Shown piece after piece: positions 24,439 through 32,816 of a DNA stretch of 64,000 bases. The position numbers were made by a program, and so were the translations under genes. Each line of letters starts with the position of its first letter. Position 1 is the stretch's first letter. Under the pieces are notes generated by a model. The model saw only the letters and a program-made list of their open reading frames with translations, was not told the origin of the DNA and ran no database searches. Source of the DNA: Rossellomorea vietnamensis (lineage in GTDB: Bacteria > Bacillota > Bacilli > Bacillales > Bacillaceae_B); contig NZ_VTEI01000002.1 in assembly GCF_008180415.1 (NCBI RefSeq), positions 42,726 through 106,725 on the forward strand, written 5' to 3'.

Positions 24439-25197
24439 ATGGACCTTTATTCTGTGGGCGAGTTTGCCAAATTAACCGGTGTTAGCATTAGGACCCTGCA
24501 TTATTACGATGAGATTGGCATTTTGATTCCACTTCGAAAAGATAACGGACGAAGATATTACGATCGATCCCATTTAGTCTCTATGCAAAAAATTGTGACC
24601 TTAAAGTTCCTCGGATTTTCCCTGGAACAAATGAAAGAGCTGCTTCTGCAGACAGACTGGAATTTGAAGGAAACTCTGCAGTTTCAGATAAAGCTTCTTG
24701 AAGAAAAACTGCTCGGATTGCAAAAAGTGATGAAGGCTTTGGACCATTCGATCCATCTGGCGGAAAGTAGTGAGACCATTGATGCCAGTATTTTCACCTC
24801 CTTGATCCGGGGAATTCAATATCAGGACGAACATAAAGAGTGGCTGAAAGACATTTACACGGAAGAAAAGATTGACGAGATCTTCAGTATCCACCCCCAA
24901 AGACAGCAGGAACTGGAAAAGAAATTTACCGAGATTCTTTCAAAATTAAAATCCAAGCATGGGAGTAACCCTGGAGCCCCTGATGTCCAATACCTTGTCT
25001 CACAGCTGATGGATATGCTGCAGGAGGTCGTCGGTGAGGATCTGCCTGACTTTTTTCAAAGGACAAAGGGTTCGAAAATTGCCACAGAAGATCCAGCCTT
25101 TCCTTTGCCGCTGGATTCATCTGAGCAGGAATGGCTTAGAAATGCAATTAAAGTTTATCTTGAAAATGCCGGGATCAAGGAGGAAGCAGATAAATGA
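24439..25197 (+). CDS. MerR family regulator with TipAS-like C-terminal domain
   Basis: A 252-residue regulator. MDLYSVGEFAKLTGVSIRTL and HYYDEIGILIP form the winged helix-turn-helix, followed by a long coiled coil and a helical effector domain of about 130 residues, as in TipA/Mta-type MerR proteins that sense drugs. The start at 24439 is preferred (GGAG nine bases upstream). Its own promoter has the 19-bp spacer and dyad. A CPBP-family membrane protease gene follows, overlapping its end, so it is probably the regulated partner. Confidence 0.85.
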   Translation: MDLYSVGEFAKLTGVSIRTLHYYDEIGILIPLRKDNGRRYYDRSHLVSMQKIVTLKFLGFSLEQMKELLLQTDWNLKETLQFQIKLLEEKLLGLQKVMKALDHSIHLAESSETIDASIFTSLIRGIQYQDEHKEWLKDIYTEEKIDEIFSIHPQRQQELEKKFTEILSKLKSKHGSNPGAPDVQYLVSQLMDMLQEVVGEDLPDFFQRTKGSKIATEDPAFPLPLDSSEQEWLRNAIKVYLENAGIKEEADK

Positions 25198-25213
25198 TGA
25201 CCTATGGGTAATT

Positions 25214-25897
25214 GTGGCTGCTTTGATGCTGCCTGGAATCCTGTTAATGGCACTAAATGAAAAAGGGTTATATAAGGAAGCAGTTCCGGAAATCGAACCT
25301 CCTCCCTTTTACCTTCGCTTGGTCAATCACATGATCCTGGCCTTCCCCTTTGCAGCGTTAGGCTTGTTTTTCTATAAACGAGCGGGTTTTCATTCACCGG
25401 TTTTCATACAAGGGGTTGATGGACTTTCCCTGCTGCTTGGTCTGCTGTGTGCCCTTTTCAATGTTGCTGTCTACTACCTCTTTTTCAAAAAGAAAACGAC
25501 AGCAGAAATCTTCGAGAAATTGGAAAAAACAAGGCAGCAGGTGTGGATCTCGACACGTTGTTTGTATGGGGGAATTGTGGAAGAAGTGATCTTTCGTTTC
25601 GGCCTTATGAGCTTCTTTGTCTGGGCTGGAAATTTCGTAACCGACCAACCTTTACTCTCTGTTTGGATTGCCAATCTCTTAGCAAGTATCTTATTTGCAC
25701 TAGCCCACCTCCCTGCGGTCTATCAGATGAAGATCTCTGTCACCAAACCCATTCTCTTCTATTCCGTAGGGATGAATATGGTGGTCGGGTTGACGTGCGG
25801 CTGGTTATACTGGGATAACGACCTTACAGCAGCCGTCCTGTGTCATATGCTTTTCCATCTGGTTTGGTATGGATTTGAAAAAATTGGCCATAAGTAG
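25214..25897 (+). CDS. CPBP family intramembrane metalloprotease (Abi)
   Basis: A polytopic membrane protein (about eight segments) with the CPBP/Abi motifs: EEVIFR (glutamate pair and Arg), ALAHLP and the final CHMLFHLVWYG. Bacterial members process prenylated or peptide substrates and some protect against self-made bacteriocins. The start is uncertain. The best-placed site, AAGGAGG at 25177-25183, sits six bases before ATA at 25190, not a normal start. The first standard in-frame starts are GTG 25214 and ATG 25226. It follows the MerR gene without a gap. Confidence 0.75.
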   Translation: MAALMLPGILLMALNEKGLYKEAVPEIEPPPFYLRLVNHMILAFPFAALGLFFYKRAGFHSPVFIQGVDGLSLLLGLLCALFNVAVYYLFFKKKTTAEIFEKLEKTRQQVWISTRCLYGGIVEEVIFRFGLMSFFVWAGNFVTDQPLLSVWIANLLASILFALAHLPAVYQMKISVTKPILFYSVGMNMVVGLTCGWLYWDNDLTAAVLCHMLFHLVWYGFEKIGHK

Positions 25898-26058
25898 AAG
25901 AATGGTTGAAACAGAGGTGTGAAAGTTTTGATGGATTTTTCATCGAAGCCGGAAGTGCATTCAGCGTATTAGTTATTTAACTCACTCCAAATATTTACAG
26001 ACTTTTCACTTTCCACCCCTCACTAAAATTTAGTATACTCTAATAGGAGGTGATAAAA

Positions 26059-26589
26059 ATGGAAGAGAAAATAATAAATCTTCTAACCGAAATGAACCAG
26101 GAGATGAAAGGGGTCAAGAAAGAGTTTATTAGCTTCAAAGGTGAGATGATTAGTTTTAAGAAAGATGTTAATGATCGCTTTGATGGTGTAGACCGCCGCC
26201 TTGATGGTTTGGATTTACGTCTCGATGGTGTAGATGGCCGCCTCGATAGTGTAGATCGCCGACTCAATAAGGTAGACGGCCGCCTCGATAGTGTAGATCG
26301 CCGACTCAATAAGGTAGATGGCCGTCTCGATAGTGTAGATCGCCGACTCAATAAGGTAGATGGCCGTCTCGATAGTGTAGATCGCCGACTCAATAAGGTA
26401 GATGGCCGTCTCGATAGTGTAGATCGCCACCTTGAAAAAATGGATGCTAAGCTGGATGGAATAGGGTATCAGTTTGAACAAACGAATGCGTTAAGATCAG
26501 AAGACGTTGACTTTGTGACAGCTAAGGTTAATAAGCTGGAGAAGGAAGTTTTTATTCTTAAAAGCAAAAAAAAGTTTAATTCTTTTTAA
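26059..26589 (+). CDS. Heptad-repeat coiled-coil protein (VDRRLNK/VDGRLDS)
   Basis: A 176-residue hydrophilic protein starting MEEKIINLLTEMNQEMKG. The centre consists of seven-residue units alternating VDGRLDS and VDRRLNK, giving a long coiled coil; the C-terminus is KLEKEVFILKSKKKF. The start at 26059 is set by TAGGAGGTGATAAAA; a GTG nine bases earlier is part of that site. It has the same design as the gene at 18332 but different repeat residues. No membrane segment. Function unknown. Confidence 0.75.
   Translation: MEEKIINLLTEMNQEMKGVKKEFISFKGEMISFKKDVNDRFDGVDRRLDGLDLRLDGVDGRLDSVDRRLNKVDGRLDSVDRRLNKVDGRLDSVDRRLNKVDGRLDSVDRRLNKVDGRLDSVDRHLEKMDAKLDGIGYQFEQTNALRSEDVDFVTAKVNKLEKEVFILKSKKKFNSF
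26230..26430 (+). repeat. 42-bp tandem repeats inside the coiled-coil gene
   Basis: GATGGCCGTCTCGATAGTGT followed by AGATCGCCGACTCAATAAGGT forms a 42-bp unit that is repeated four to five times almost without change. This indicates recent expansion or ongoing copy-number variation. Confidence 0.85.
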
Positions 26590-26774
26590 ATTCCACCACA
26601 AAGCCTCTTTAGGTTCCTCTTGCTCTAAGCAGCAAAAAAGTTATCCCGCAAATTCTTTACCCGGCTTATTTTTTTCAAGCAGCTCTCTGTTTGTTTACGT
26701 GAAACGTCGGTGCCCTTTACGTACTACTTTTCAAGCACTCCCCCATTCAATAATATCTTCTCATTTTTCGATTA

Positions 26775-26805
26775 CAAAAAGCCATCTCCAGTCGATGGCT
26801 TTTTT
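26775..26805. terminator. Bidirectional terminator
   Basis: AAAAAGCCATC...GATGGCTTTTTT between the plus-strand coiled-coil gene and the minus-strand gene at 26836; T-runs in both directions. Confidence 0.8.
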
Positions 26806-26835
26806 GATAGATTCTTTCATATATGTGACTTATTG

Positions 26836-27177
26836 CTACGCTTTATGTGCTCCGTGGAAAACGGTACTCAAGTAGTTTCCGTAGTCATCCCCAAAAGGAA
26901 GCACCTTTTCCATTAAATCTATCCATAGTCTTTTGTCGAGTTCGAACAGTCCCTTGAGGTGCAGAACTTCCAAGTCTTGAACAGAGAGTTCGGCATGATA
27001 GTATTTTTCTCCATTTTTTACGACCATTTCATAATCCGGCCATTTCATCACAAATACTTCATAGTTTACATCCCACTCATGCAGCTGGTTTTCCATTATG
27101 CCAGCGACGTACTTCAAGAAGTCTTCACTGCTCATCACCTGCTGCATGTAGCTTCTGACTATACCATTGGTTTGCAT
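26836..27177 (-). CDS. Hypothetical protein (113 aa)
   Basis: A soluble protein starting MQTNGIVRSYMQQVMSSEDF, acidic and rich in Leu and Glu. AGGAGGAACGCTT precedes the ATG and a bidirectional terminator follows. The segment FVMKWPDYEMVVKNGEKYYH suggests an alpha/beta fold. No family recognised and no operon partner. Confidence 0.65.
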   Translation of the reverse strand: MQTNGIVRSYMQQVMSSEDFLKYVAGIMENQLHEWDVNYEVFVMKWPDYEMVVKNGEKYYHAELSVQDLEVLHLKGLFELDKRLWIDLMEKVLPFGDDYGNYLSTVFHGAHKA

Positions 27178-27467
27178 AAGCGTTCCTCCTGATCATTAAG
27201 TCCTCTCATGTTGGTTTCTTCTTACTTATTTTCCCTCTTTGCTCTTTCCTATAACACCTTCCTGCCCAATGATTGTGATAAAATGGATGCATTTCTAAAA
27301 TGGCAGAGGTCTATACTCTTCTAGGCAGGAAAGACGTTTGGAAAATCGAAGAGGTAACGAGACTAACTAAGCATTTCATTTGAAGGCCCAAAAAGGCAGT
27401 AGTATGATTTTTTTATAACGAGAAACTATAAGTAGAAATGATTTTAGTTATAAGGAGTGCATTGTTT

Positions 27468-28556
27468 ATGAAAATTAAAGCAGCGGTTACCCACGGACAA
27501 GGACAGGATTTTAAAATTGAAGAAGTCGAATTAGCAGAACCTAAGGCTAATGAAGTTTTGGTGAAGATCGTTGCCGCCGGTGTCTGCCATACAGACGCAG
27601 TGGCGCGTGATGCAGCCATTGCCCCTCTTCCTGCTGTTTTAGGACATGAAGGAGCAGGAATTGTGGAGAAGGTGGGACAAGGAGTGAACACCCTTGAAGA
27701 AGGCGATCACGTTGTCCTTTCTTTTGCACACTGCGGCCACTGCCAGAACTGTTTAACAGGCCATCCCGCTGTTTGTGAAACATTCAATGATCTGAACTTC
27801 GGTGGTGTTGCCGATGACCACACACACCGCTTAAGCCAGGACGGCCAGGAATTATCTACCTTCTTTGGCCAATCATCATTTGGGACCTTTGCCATTGCTC
27901 ATGAGCGAAATATAGTAAAAGTGGATAAAGATGTAGATCTTGCTTTATTAGGACCGCTTGGCTGCGGTATCCAAACAGGTGCCGGGACCGTATTGAACAC
28001 CCTGAAACCTGAATTTGGTTCAACTATCGCCATCTACGGAGCGGGTGCTGTAGGGTTGAGTGCCATTATGGCAGCAAAAATAACAGGCTGCAAACATATA
28101 ATTGTTGTTGATATACACGACAGCCGTCTCGAATTAGCAAAAGAACTAGGAGCCACTCACACTCTGAATGGTTCTCAAGTAGACGTTGTGAAAGAAATCA
28201 AGGCGATCACCAACGGAGGTACAAACTATGCCATTGATACAACCGGGGTTCCTCCCGTCGTCCGACAATGCTTGCAAGCGATGCGTCCACTAGGAAAAGC
28301 GGCTATAGTCGGCGTAACTCCTGAAATGAATATCGATGTCCACAATGACATCATGGCAGAAGGCAAAACCATGATGGGCGTTATCGAGGGAGACTCGGTT
28401 CCACGAGTATTCATTCCTCAGCTTGTCGAGTATTACAAAGAAGGACGCTTTCCATTCGATAAATTAGTGAAGTTCTTTGAGTTCGAACAAATCAATGAAG
28501 CTTTTGAAGAGTCCAAAAATGGAAATGCGATTAAACCGATATTGCGGTTGGGATAA
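27468..28556 (+). CDS. Zinc-dependent NAD alcohol dehydrogenase (class III/aryl-alcohol type)
   Basis: A 362-residue medium-chain dehydrogenase. Catalytic zinc ligands are in AAGVCHTD and GHEGAGIVEKVG; the structural zinc lobe is CGHCQNCLTGHPAVC; the nucleotide fold has GAGAVGLSAIMAAK, followed by VVDIHDSR, whose Asp favours NAD. It oxidises alcohols, probably aryl or allyl alcohols given its resemblance to benzyl-alcohol dehydrogenases. AAGGAG lies 11 bases before the ATG. A strong terminator follows, so it is monocistronic. Confidence 0.9.
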   Translation: MKIKAAVTHGQGQDFKIEEVELAEPKANEVLVKIVAAGVCHTDAVARDAAIAPLPAVLGHEGAGIVEKVGQGVNTLEEGDHVVLSFAHCGHCQNCLTGHPAVCETFNDLNFGGVADDHTHRLSQDGQELSTFFGQSSFGTFAIAHERNIVKVDKDVDLALLGPLGCGIQTGAGTVLNTLKPEFGSTIAIYGAGAVGLSAIMAAKITGCKHIIVVDIHDSRLELAKELGATHTLNGSQVDVVKEIKAITNGGTNYAIDTTGVPPVVRQCLQAMRPLGKAAIVGVTPEMNIDVHNDIMAEGKTMMGVIEGDSVPRVFIPQLVEYYKEGRFPFDKLVKFFEFEQINEAFEESKNGNAIKPILRLG

Positions 28557-28570
28557 GAAGGATACTGCGG

Positions 28571-28602
28571 AAAAAGGCATGGGTTGATCCCATGCCTTTT
28601 TT
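28571..28602 (+). terminator. Terminator of the alcohol dehydrogenase gene
   Basis: AAAAAGGCATGGGTTGATCC and CATGCCTTTTTT form a perfect stem with T-run. Confidence 0.9.
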
Positions 28603-28684
28603 AGTTAATATATTGGGGGAGAATTAGCCCCAATTAAAATCTCATTCCCTCATACATTAATCCAATTTCTTTATACCAGGTAAT

Positions 28685-28747
28685 TCAGTCAAATTTAATC
28701 GCATACTTTGCAAATTCCTCAGCAAGACCTGCGATATCTTCTTGCAT
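28685..28747 (-). CDS. Very short ORF (20 aa) with strong ribosome-binding site
   Basis: MQEDIAGLAEEFAKYAIKFD, preceded by GGAGGCGATCACAA, directly behind the DUF4275 gene. After the TGA the same frame continues for 16 codons (ITWYKEIGLMYEGMRF), and another frame reads LTELPGIKKLD, so this may be a truncated or frameshifted gene rather than a functional microprotein. Confidence 0.3.
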   Translation of the reverse strand: MQEDIAGLAEEFAKYAIKFD

Positions 28748-28764
28748 TTGTGATCGCCTCCGCT

Positions 28765-29208
28765 TTAACTCTCTTTTATTCGAGTAAAATATGGACCGCA
28801 CAGACCGGTTTCATGTGTAACTGCAAAAGTCCAGTGAAAATGTTTGTCTACTATATACATATCTGTATCTTCTTCATCAAACAAGTCATCCGTGTGAAAC
28901 AATAACGCGTTTTCAACCAGTAACGCATCATCCTCATGTTGGAAGAAAACAAAGCATTCTTTTTTCGCTTCATAGTTAAATGCCTCTTCAGCTTTTTCAC
29001 CCTCCAGGCATTCCAACGTATTGTAACTGAAAACATGCCATAAATGACCGCTTGACCCTCCTTTATCAAAGAGATGGATACCTGCTTTTTCTTGTTTGGT
29101 AAGGTGATTGGCAAAGCTATTTTCCCACTCTTTTCTCAAGTAAGGTCCCCATTTTGGTATTTCAGTCACTTGTATTTTTTTCCTTTTCAGCCTATCGATT
29201 ATATTCAT
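28765..29208 (-). CDS. DUF4275 family protein
   Basis: A 147-residue soluble protein. The segments HLWHVFSYNTLECLEG, KECFVFFQHEDDALLVENA and WTFAVTHETGLCGPYF are characteristic of DUF4275, a Bacillus family of unknown function. CAGAGGTGTAAA precedes the ATG. It has a very short ORF downstream and no other partner. Confidence 0.75.
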   Translation of the reverse strand: MNIIDRLKRKKIQVTEIPKWGPYLRKEWENSFANHLTKQEKAGIHLFDKGGSSGHLWHVFSYNTLECLEGEKAEEAFNYEAKKECFVFFQHEDDALLVENALLFHTDDLFDEEDTDMYIVDKHFHWTFAVTHETGLCGPYFTRIKES

Positions 29209-29456
29209 TTTACACCTCTGGGTAATATGTAAATGTGCATTTCTTTGAGTGGTTTAGGTATAACCTTCTTTTTCCGTTAACTTAACTATACCTGGCAATG
29301 TGATTAATTCTTCTGTAAGACGAATGAGTTGGAGAGAAAGTTTCAATTTAATTGTAATAAAACTATACAAAAAAACTGAAGATCACTTAAAGATCTTCAG
29401 CCTTTATCTATACATCTGCATCTCTGCAACTAAATACTTGCCGGAAGGACAGTCAC

Positions 29457-29924
29457 CTATTTCACCGATAACTTCCCGCATTCTTTCAGCAAGCCCTCGT
29501 ATACCTTTTGATCTCTCGGATTAAAGTCCACATCTTTATAGACGATTTCACCCTTCTTGTCGATTAGGAAACAAGAACGAATCGCCACTTCATCTTTTTC
29601 ATGGAACACTCCATACTTCTTCACTGTTTCTTTATGCCAGTCTGACAACAACGGATATGGCAGGGTTCCAAGGCTTGCCTCAAACACATTATGTGAAAAA
29701 ATGTGATCGACGCCAATTGCCAGAATTTCTGTATCTGTACTCTTTATTTCCTCGTAGTCCTCTTTCCAAGAGGATAATTCCGTAATTCAGCCAGGGGTGA
29801 AATTTAGCGGATAATAGGCCAGAAGGACATTTTTCTTTCCTTCATAGTCCGATAAGGAAATCTTCTCTTTTCTAGTAGAAGAGAGTTTAAAATCGGGAGC
29901 TTTATCACCCACCTTAAGTTCCAT
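29457..29924 (-). CDS. Probable selenocysteine peroxiredoxin (AhpC/TSA family) with in-frame TGA
   Basis: A thioredoxin-fold peroxiredoxin of 155 residues if TGA at 29787-29789 is read as selenocysteine. Residues 1-45 (MELKVGDKAPDFKLSS...YYPLNFTPG) and, after the TGA, ITELSSWKEDYEEIKS...ILAIGVDHIFSHNVFEASLG, then VAIRSCFLIDKKGEIVYKD, form one continuous frame. The TGA (codon 46) sits exactly at the peroxidatic cysteine of the FTPGC motif. A SECIS-like hairpin starts 12 bases after it. The ATG at 29924 has AAAGGAGGGAAACCAC. Substrate would be H2O2 or organic peroxides. The alternative is an ordinary Cys-to-stop nonsense mutation. mnmH in the same window shows selenium use. Confidence 0.7.
29758..29789 (-). 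promoter_or_regulatory. Putative bacterial SECIS element after the in-frame TGA
   Basis: On the minus strand, 12 bases after TGA, TCCTCT pairs with AGAGGA (29758-29774) around the loop TGGAA. The stem has at least six pairs, the loop has five bases with G at its second position, and that G lies about 20 bases from the TGA. These values fall within the known bacterial SECIS consensus (apical G 16-37 bases after UGA, loop 3-14 bases). Confidence 0.6.
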
Positions 29925-30360
29925 GTGGTTTCCCTCCTTTATAGTGCGGTTCTGCAATAGAAACCTTCTTATCTTCATTCTTCCCTGACTTGAGAATATA
30001 AAACTTTTTAATGTTTCTTCTTATAGAATGATTGTCACTTGCCCCTCAGGCTTACAACAGATATGTACATTAAATATTAAGAGTAGATGATTTCTCTCCG
30101 GATAACCTATTTATGAGGCTCTTTTCGTAAACTTTGTTACTATTTTATATTAACTTCGTAAGGAAACGGCTATATATTCTGCTAAGCCTAAAGAAATGAG
30201 CTCCTCCCCGTTTAGAGAGATAACTCTTAGTGTCCGGAGGGTTATACTGCCGAAAGCAAAAATGATGCGAAAACAGTCTATTTTATAGGCGTTTTCTTAT
30301 TAATTTCTGATTTGAAATTCGATTTTATCTTCACTCCCCTGTTCGTAGGAGGATTGAAGT
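29925..30360. other. Intergenic, nothing recognised
   Basis: Upstream region of the peroxiredoxin gene. The part next to the repeat element (30240-30300) resembles the flank of repeat copy 3. No gene supported. Confidence 0.35.
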
Positions 30361-30470
30361 GGAAGGCGTACGATCTCCTGCGGGACTAGCGGGACAGGTG
30401 AGACCCCGCAGGCGCAGCCGAGGAGGCTCACCGCCCGCCCCGCGGAGTCGTGCGCCTGGAGCGGTAATCC
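30361..30470 (+). repeat. Dispersed GC-rich repeat, copy 2
   Basis: GCGGGACTAGCGGGACAGGT, then GAGACCCCGCAGG, AGGAGGCTCACCGCCCGCCC and CGCCTGGAGCGG. It is followed by AGCCACAATCTTTGCGAAAA, also seen after copy 3, so the true element is about 160 bp. Confidence 0.9.
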
Positions 30471-30552
30471 ATTTCGTTTTATGCAGCCACAATCTTTGCG
30501 AAAACTGCCATTTTTTGAAGAAGATATACACCCTTCAACATTATAGAAAACA

Positions 30553-30594
30553 GAAAGAAGCTGAAGTTTACTTTGTGAATCTTCAGCCTTTTAT
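30553..30594 (-). terminator. Terminator overlapping the stop of the GGDEF-EAL gene
   Basis: GGCTGAAG...CTTCAGCTTCTTT on the minus strand; the stem includes the TGA stop codon. Confidence 0.65.
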
Positions 30595-32481
30595 TAAGGT
30601 GCCTTCAGACGGATTTGCAACATATCTTTGTACAAAATCTTCATACGTTAACGGCTTGCTGAAATAAAAACCTTGTCCGATTTCACAGTTCAGGTCTTGC
30701 AGGAAACGAAGCTGCGACGCGTTTTCAATTCCTTCGGCAACTACTTCAAACTTCATGTTGTGTCCCATATAGACAATGGTTTTGACGATAGATTCTTCAT
30801 CTTCTTTCGTGTTGATGCCGTGGATGAAGGATTTATCGATTTTTAACGTGTTGATCGGCAGATGTCTTAGGTAGTTCAAAGAGGAGTATCCTGTACCGAA
30901 ATCATCGATGGCTACTTTGACGCCGATTTCCTGCAGGCACTCTAATACAAATTTGGCATTTTCGATATCCTGCATGATGCTTTCTGTTAGTTCTATTTCC
31001 AGATACTCCGGCTGCAGGCCTGTTTGCTGCAAGACGTGCAGCACTCGTGTGACAAACTTTTGATCTTTAAACTGGACAGGCGATATATTCACAGATACGG
31101 TCAATTCAGTGAGCCCTTCTTCCTGCCACTGTTTACATTGAGCTGCAGCTTCTTGCAGAATCCATTCTCCCATTTCTACGATAATGCCTAATTCTTCTGC
31201 AAGCGGGATAAATTCAACAGGAGATATTTCACCGAGTTCTGAGCTACTCCATCTCATCAACGCTTCCATCCCGACCACTTTATCATCGGACAGCCTCACT
31301 TTTGGCTGATATTGAACATAGAATTCTTTATTCTCCAGTCCTCTTCTCATGCGGTTCTCCAGCTGAAGCTTTCGCCGGTTCACTTCATTAAGAGACGATT
31401 TAAAGAATTTATAATTATTTCTTCCGTTTTCCTTTGCGTGATACATGGCTGTATCCGCTGCCTGAATAATCTCTTCCATGCTCTTTCCGTCAAGGGGATA
31501 CAATCCGATCCCGATGCTTGGCGAACTAAAAAACTCTAAACCTTTAATGATAAATGGTTCTCTGAATTCATGGATAATCTTCTTGCAAATCTCAATGGTT
31601 TCCTCTTTGTCGGCATTATCGAGGATGATGATAAATTCATCTCCTCCATACCGGATCAAGCTGTCTTTTCCATAAATACACTGCTTAAAGCGCTTAGAAA
31701 CCTCGATCAATAATAAGTCCCCAAATTCATGGCCTTGTGTATCGTTGACGATTTTAAAACGGTCTAGATCAATAAAAAGAAGCGAAAAAGGAAGATTCTT
31801 CTCTTCCAGAATTAAGTGATTCTTTAAATAAGTCCTATTGGGCAGCCCCGTCAAAGGATCATGATGAGCCAGATACTGAAACTTTTCCTTATACTTAATT
31901 TGTTCAGTAATCTCAATTACAACCCCAGTTACCTTATCTAACATTCCGATACGGCTGTAATAAGGGCTCCCTGTCATCTGGATCCACTTGACCTCTTTGT
32001 TAGGCAGAATAATCCGGAACTCTTTGGAAGTATCCAGCCCGATCGCCACATCTTCCATTAACTCTCCAACAATCGATAGATCTCTGGGATGAACAGCGTC
32101 AATCCACCTTTTTTCAGGATCATAGGAGAGGTAATTATGTTTGTATCCAAATAACTTACTTACTCCCTTGGAGAAGTAGAATTGCTTTGTATGTATATCG
32201 TACGACCAAAGTGCAGCACTGGTATTATCGACAATTTGAGTATAGTGCTCCATTTTCTTGTTAATCTCATCATTTTGCTTATCCATTGCCTTATATTTTA
32301 TGGAAAAATAAATAATAGGAAAGGCAAAGAGAACCGTGTCAAAAATCACGTAGTAATAGGCTTGATTTCCGTAATAATGAAACGCTGCTACGGCAAACGA
32401 TTTACAAAATGTGATAAGAACAATAAAAAAGAAAACAAGGTCACGTTCCAGCTTCCTCACTTTACTCTCATCCAGCATCAT
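30583..32481 (-). CDS. Membrane-bound PAS-GGDEF-EAL c-di-GMP enzyme
   Basis: A 632-residue protein with two N-terminal membrane segments (about residues 15-65), a PAS domain (KKMEHYTQIVDNTSAALWS), a GGDEF domain with intact RYGGDEF and an EAL domain with EALMR, DDFGTGYSS and EGIE. GGDEF makes c-di-GMP and EAL degrades it; the motifs of both look complete, so it may be bifunctional or switch with the PAS ligand. The start at 32481 is set by GAGGTGATCTCC; a GTG nine bases earlier belongs to that site. Terminator overlaps its stop. Confidence 0.92.
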   Translation of the reverse strand: MMLDESKVRKLERDLVFFFIVLITFCKSFAVAAFHYYGNQAYYYVIFDTVLFAFPIIYFSIKYKAMDKQNDEINKKMEHYTQIVDNTSAALWSYDIHTKQFYFSKGVSKLFGYKHNYLSYDPEKRWIDAVHPRDLSIVGELMEDVAIGLDTSKEFRIILPNKEVKWIQMTGSPYYSRIGMLDKVTGVVIEITEQIKYKEKFQYLAHHDPLTGLPNRTYLKNHLILEEKNLPFSLLFIDLDRFKIVNDTQGHEFGDLLLIEVSKRFKQCIYGKDSLIRYGGDEFIIILDNADKEETIEICKKIIHEFREPFIIKGLEFFSSPSIGIGLYPLDGKSMEEIIQAADTAMYHAKENGRNNYKFFKSSLNEVNRRKLQLENRMRRGLENKEFYVQYQPKVRLSDDKVVGMEALMRWSSSELGEISPVEFIPLAEELGIIVEMGEWILQEAAAQCKQWQEEGLTELTVSVNISPVQFKDQKFVTRVLHVLQQTGLQPEYLEIELTESIMQDIENAKFVLECLQEIGVKVAIDDFGTGYSSLNYLRHLPINTLKIDKSFIHGINTKEDEESIVKTIVYMGHNMKFEVVAEGIENASQLRFLQDLNCEIGQGFYFSKPLTYEDFVQRYVANPSEGTLIKG

Positions 32482-32816
32482 GGAGATCACCTCAGTTCTT
32501 TATGTATGGGCGTCTATTTTTCTGTTACATAAATCTCTAAAATTCATCGGGATTCACTCACTCATAGGAAATTTTTCCTATATCCATTAGAACACAAATA
32601 TAAACAAGAAAATATTAAATTATTGTAAAAAAAAGAAGCAAAAGGACTAGAAGAATTAGCAGAAGTAAAATTGAAGAAACAGTTCAATCTCAGGGTGCTC
32701 TTGGAACATTGAATGAACGATCTATTTTGTAAGAGTTTCCTTTTAAGAGGTGTTAAATGTTGGGTTGTCCTCTATACTTATAGTGAAACTACTATTTCAT
32801 TTAGGAGGCAACCGGC
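32482..32816. other. Divergent intergenic region
   Basis: Contains the promoter regions of the GGDEF-EAL gene (minus) and the VOC gene (plus). No other element supported. Confidence 0.4.

Noticed and set aside
26040..26481. Antisense ORFs opposite the repeat region of the coiled-coil gene
   Set aside because: They are by-products of the 42-bp repeats, which leave several frames open; no ribosome-binding sites.
28685..28747. A second selenoprotein (20-codon ORF with TGA followed by open frame)
   Set aside because: No redox motif around the TGA, no hairpin in the next 40 bases, and the total would be only 37 residues.
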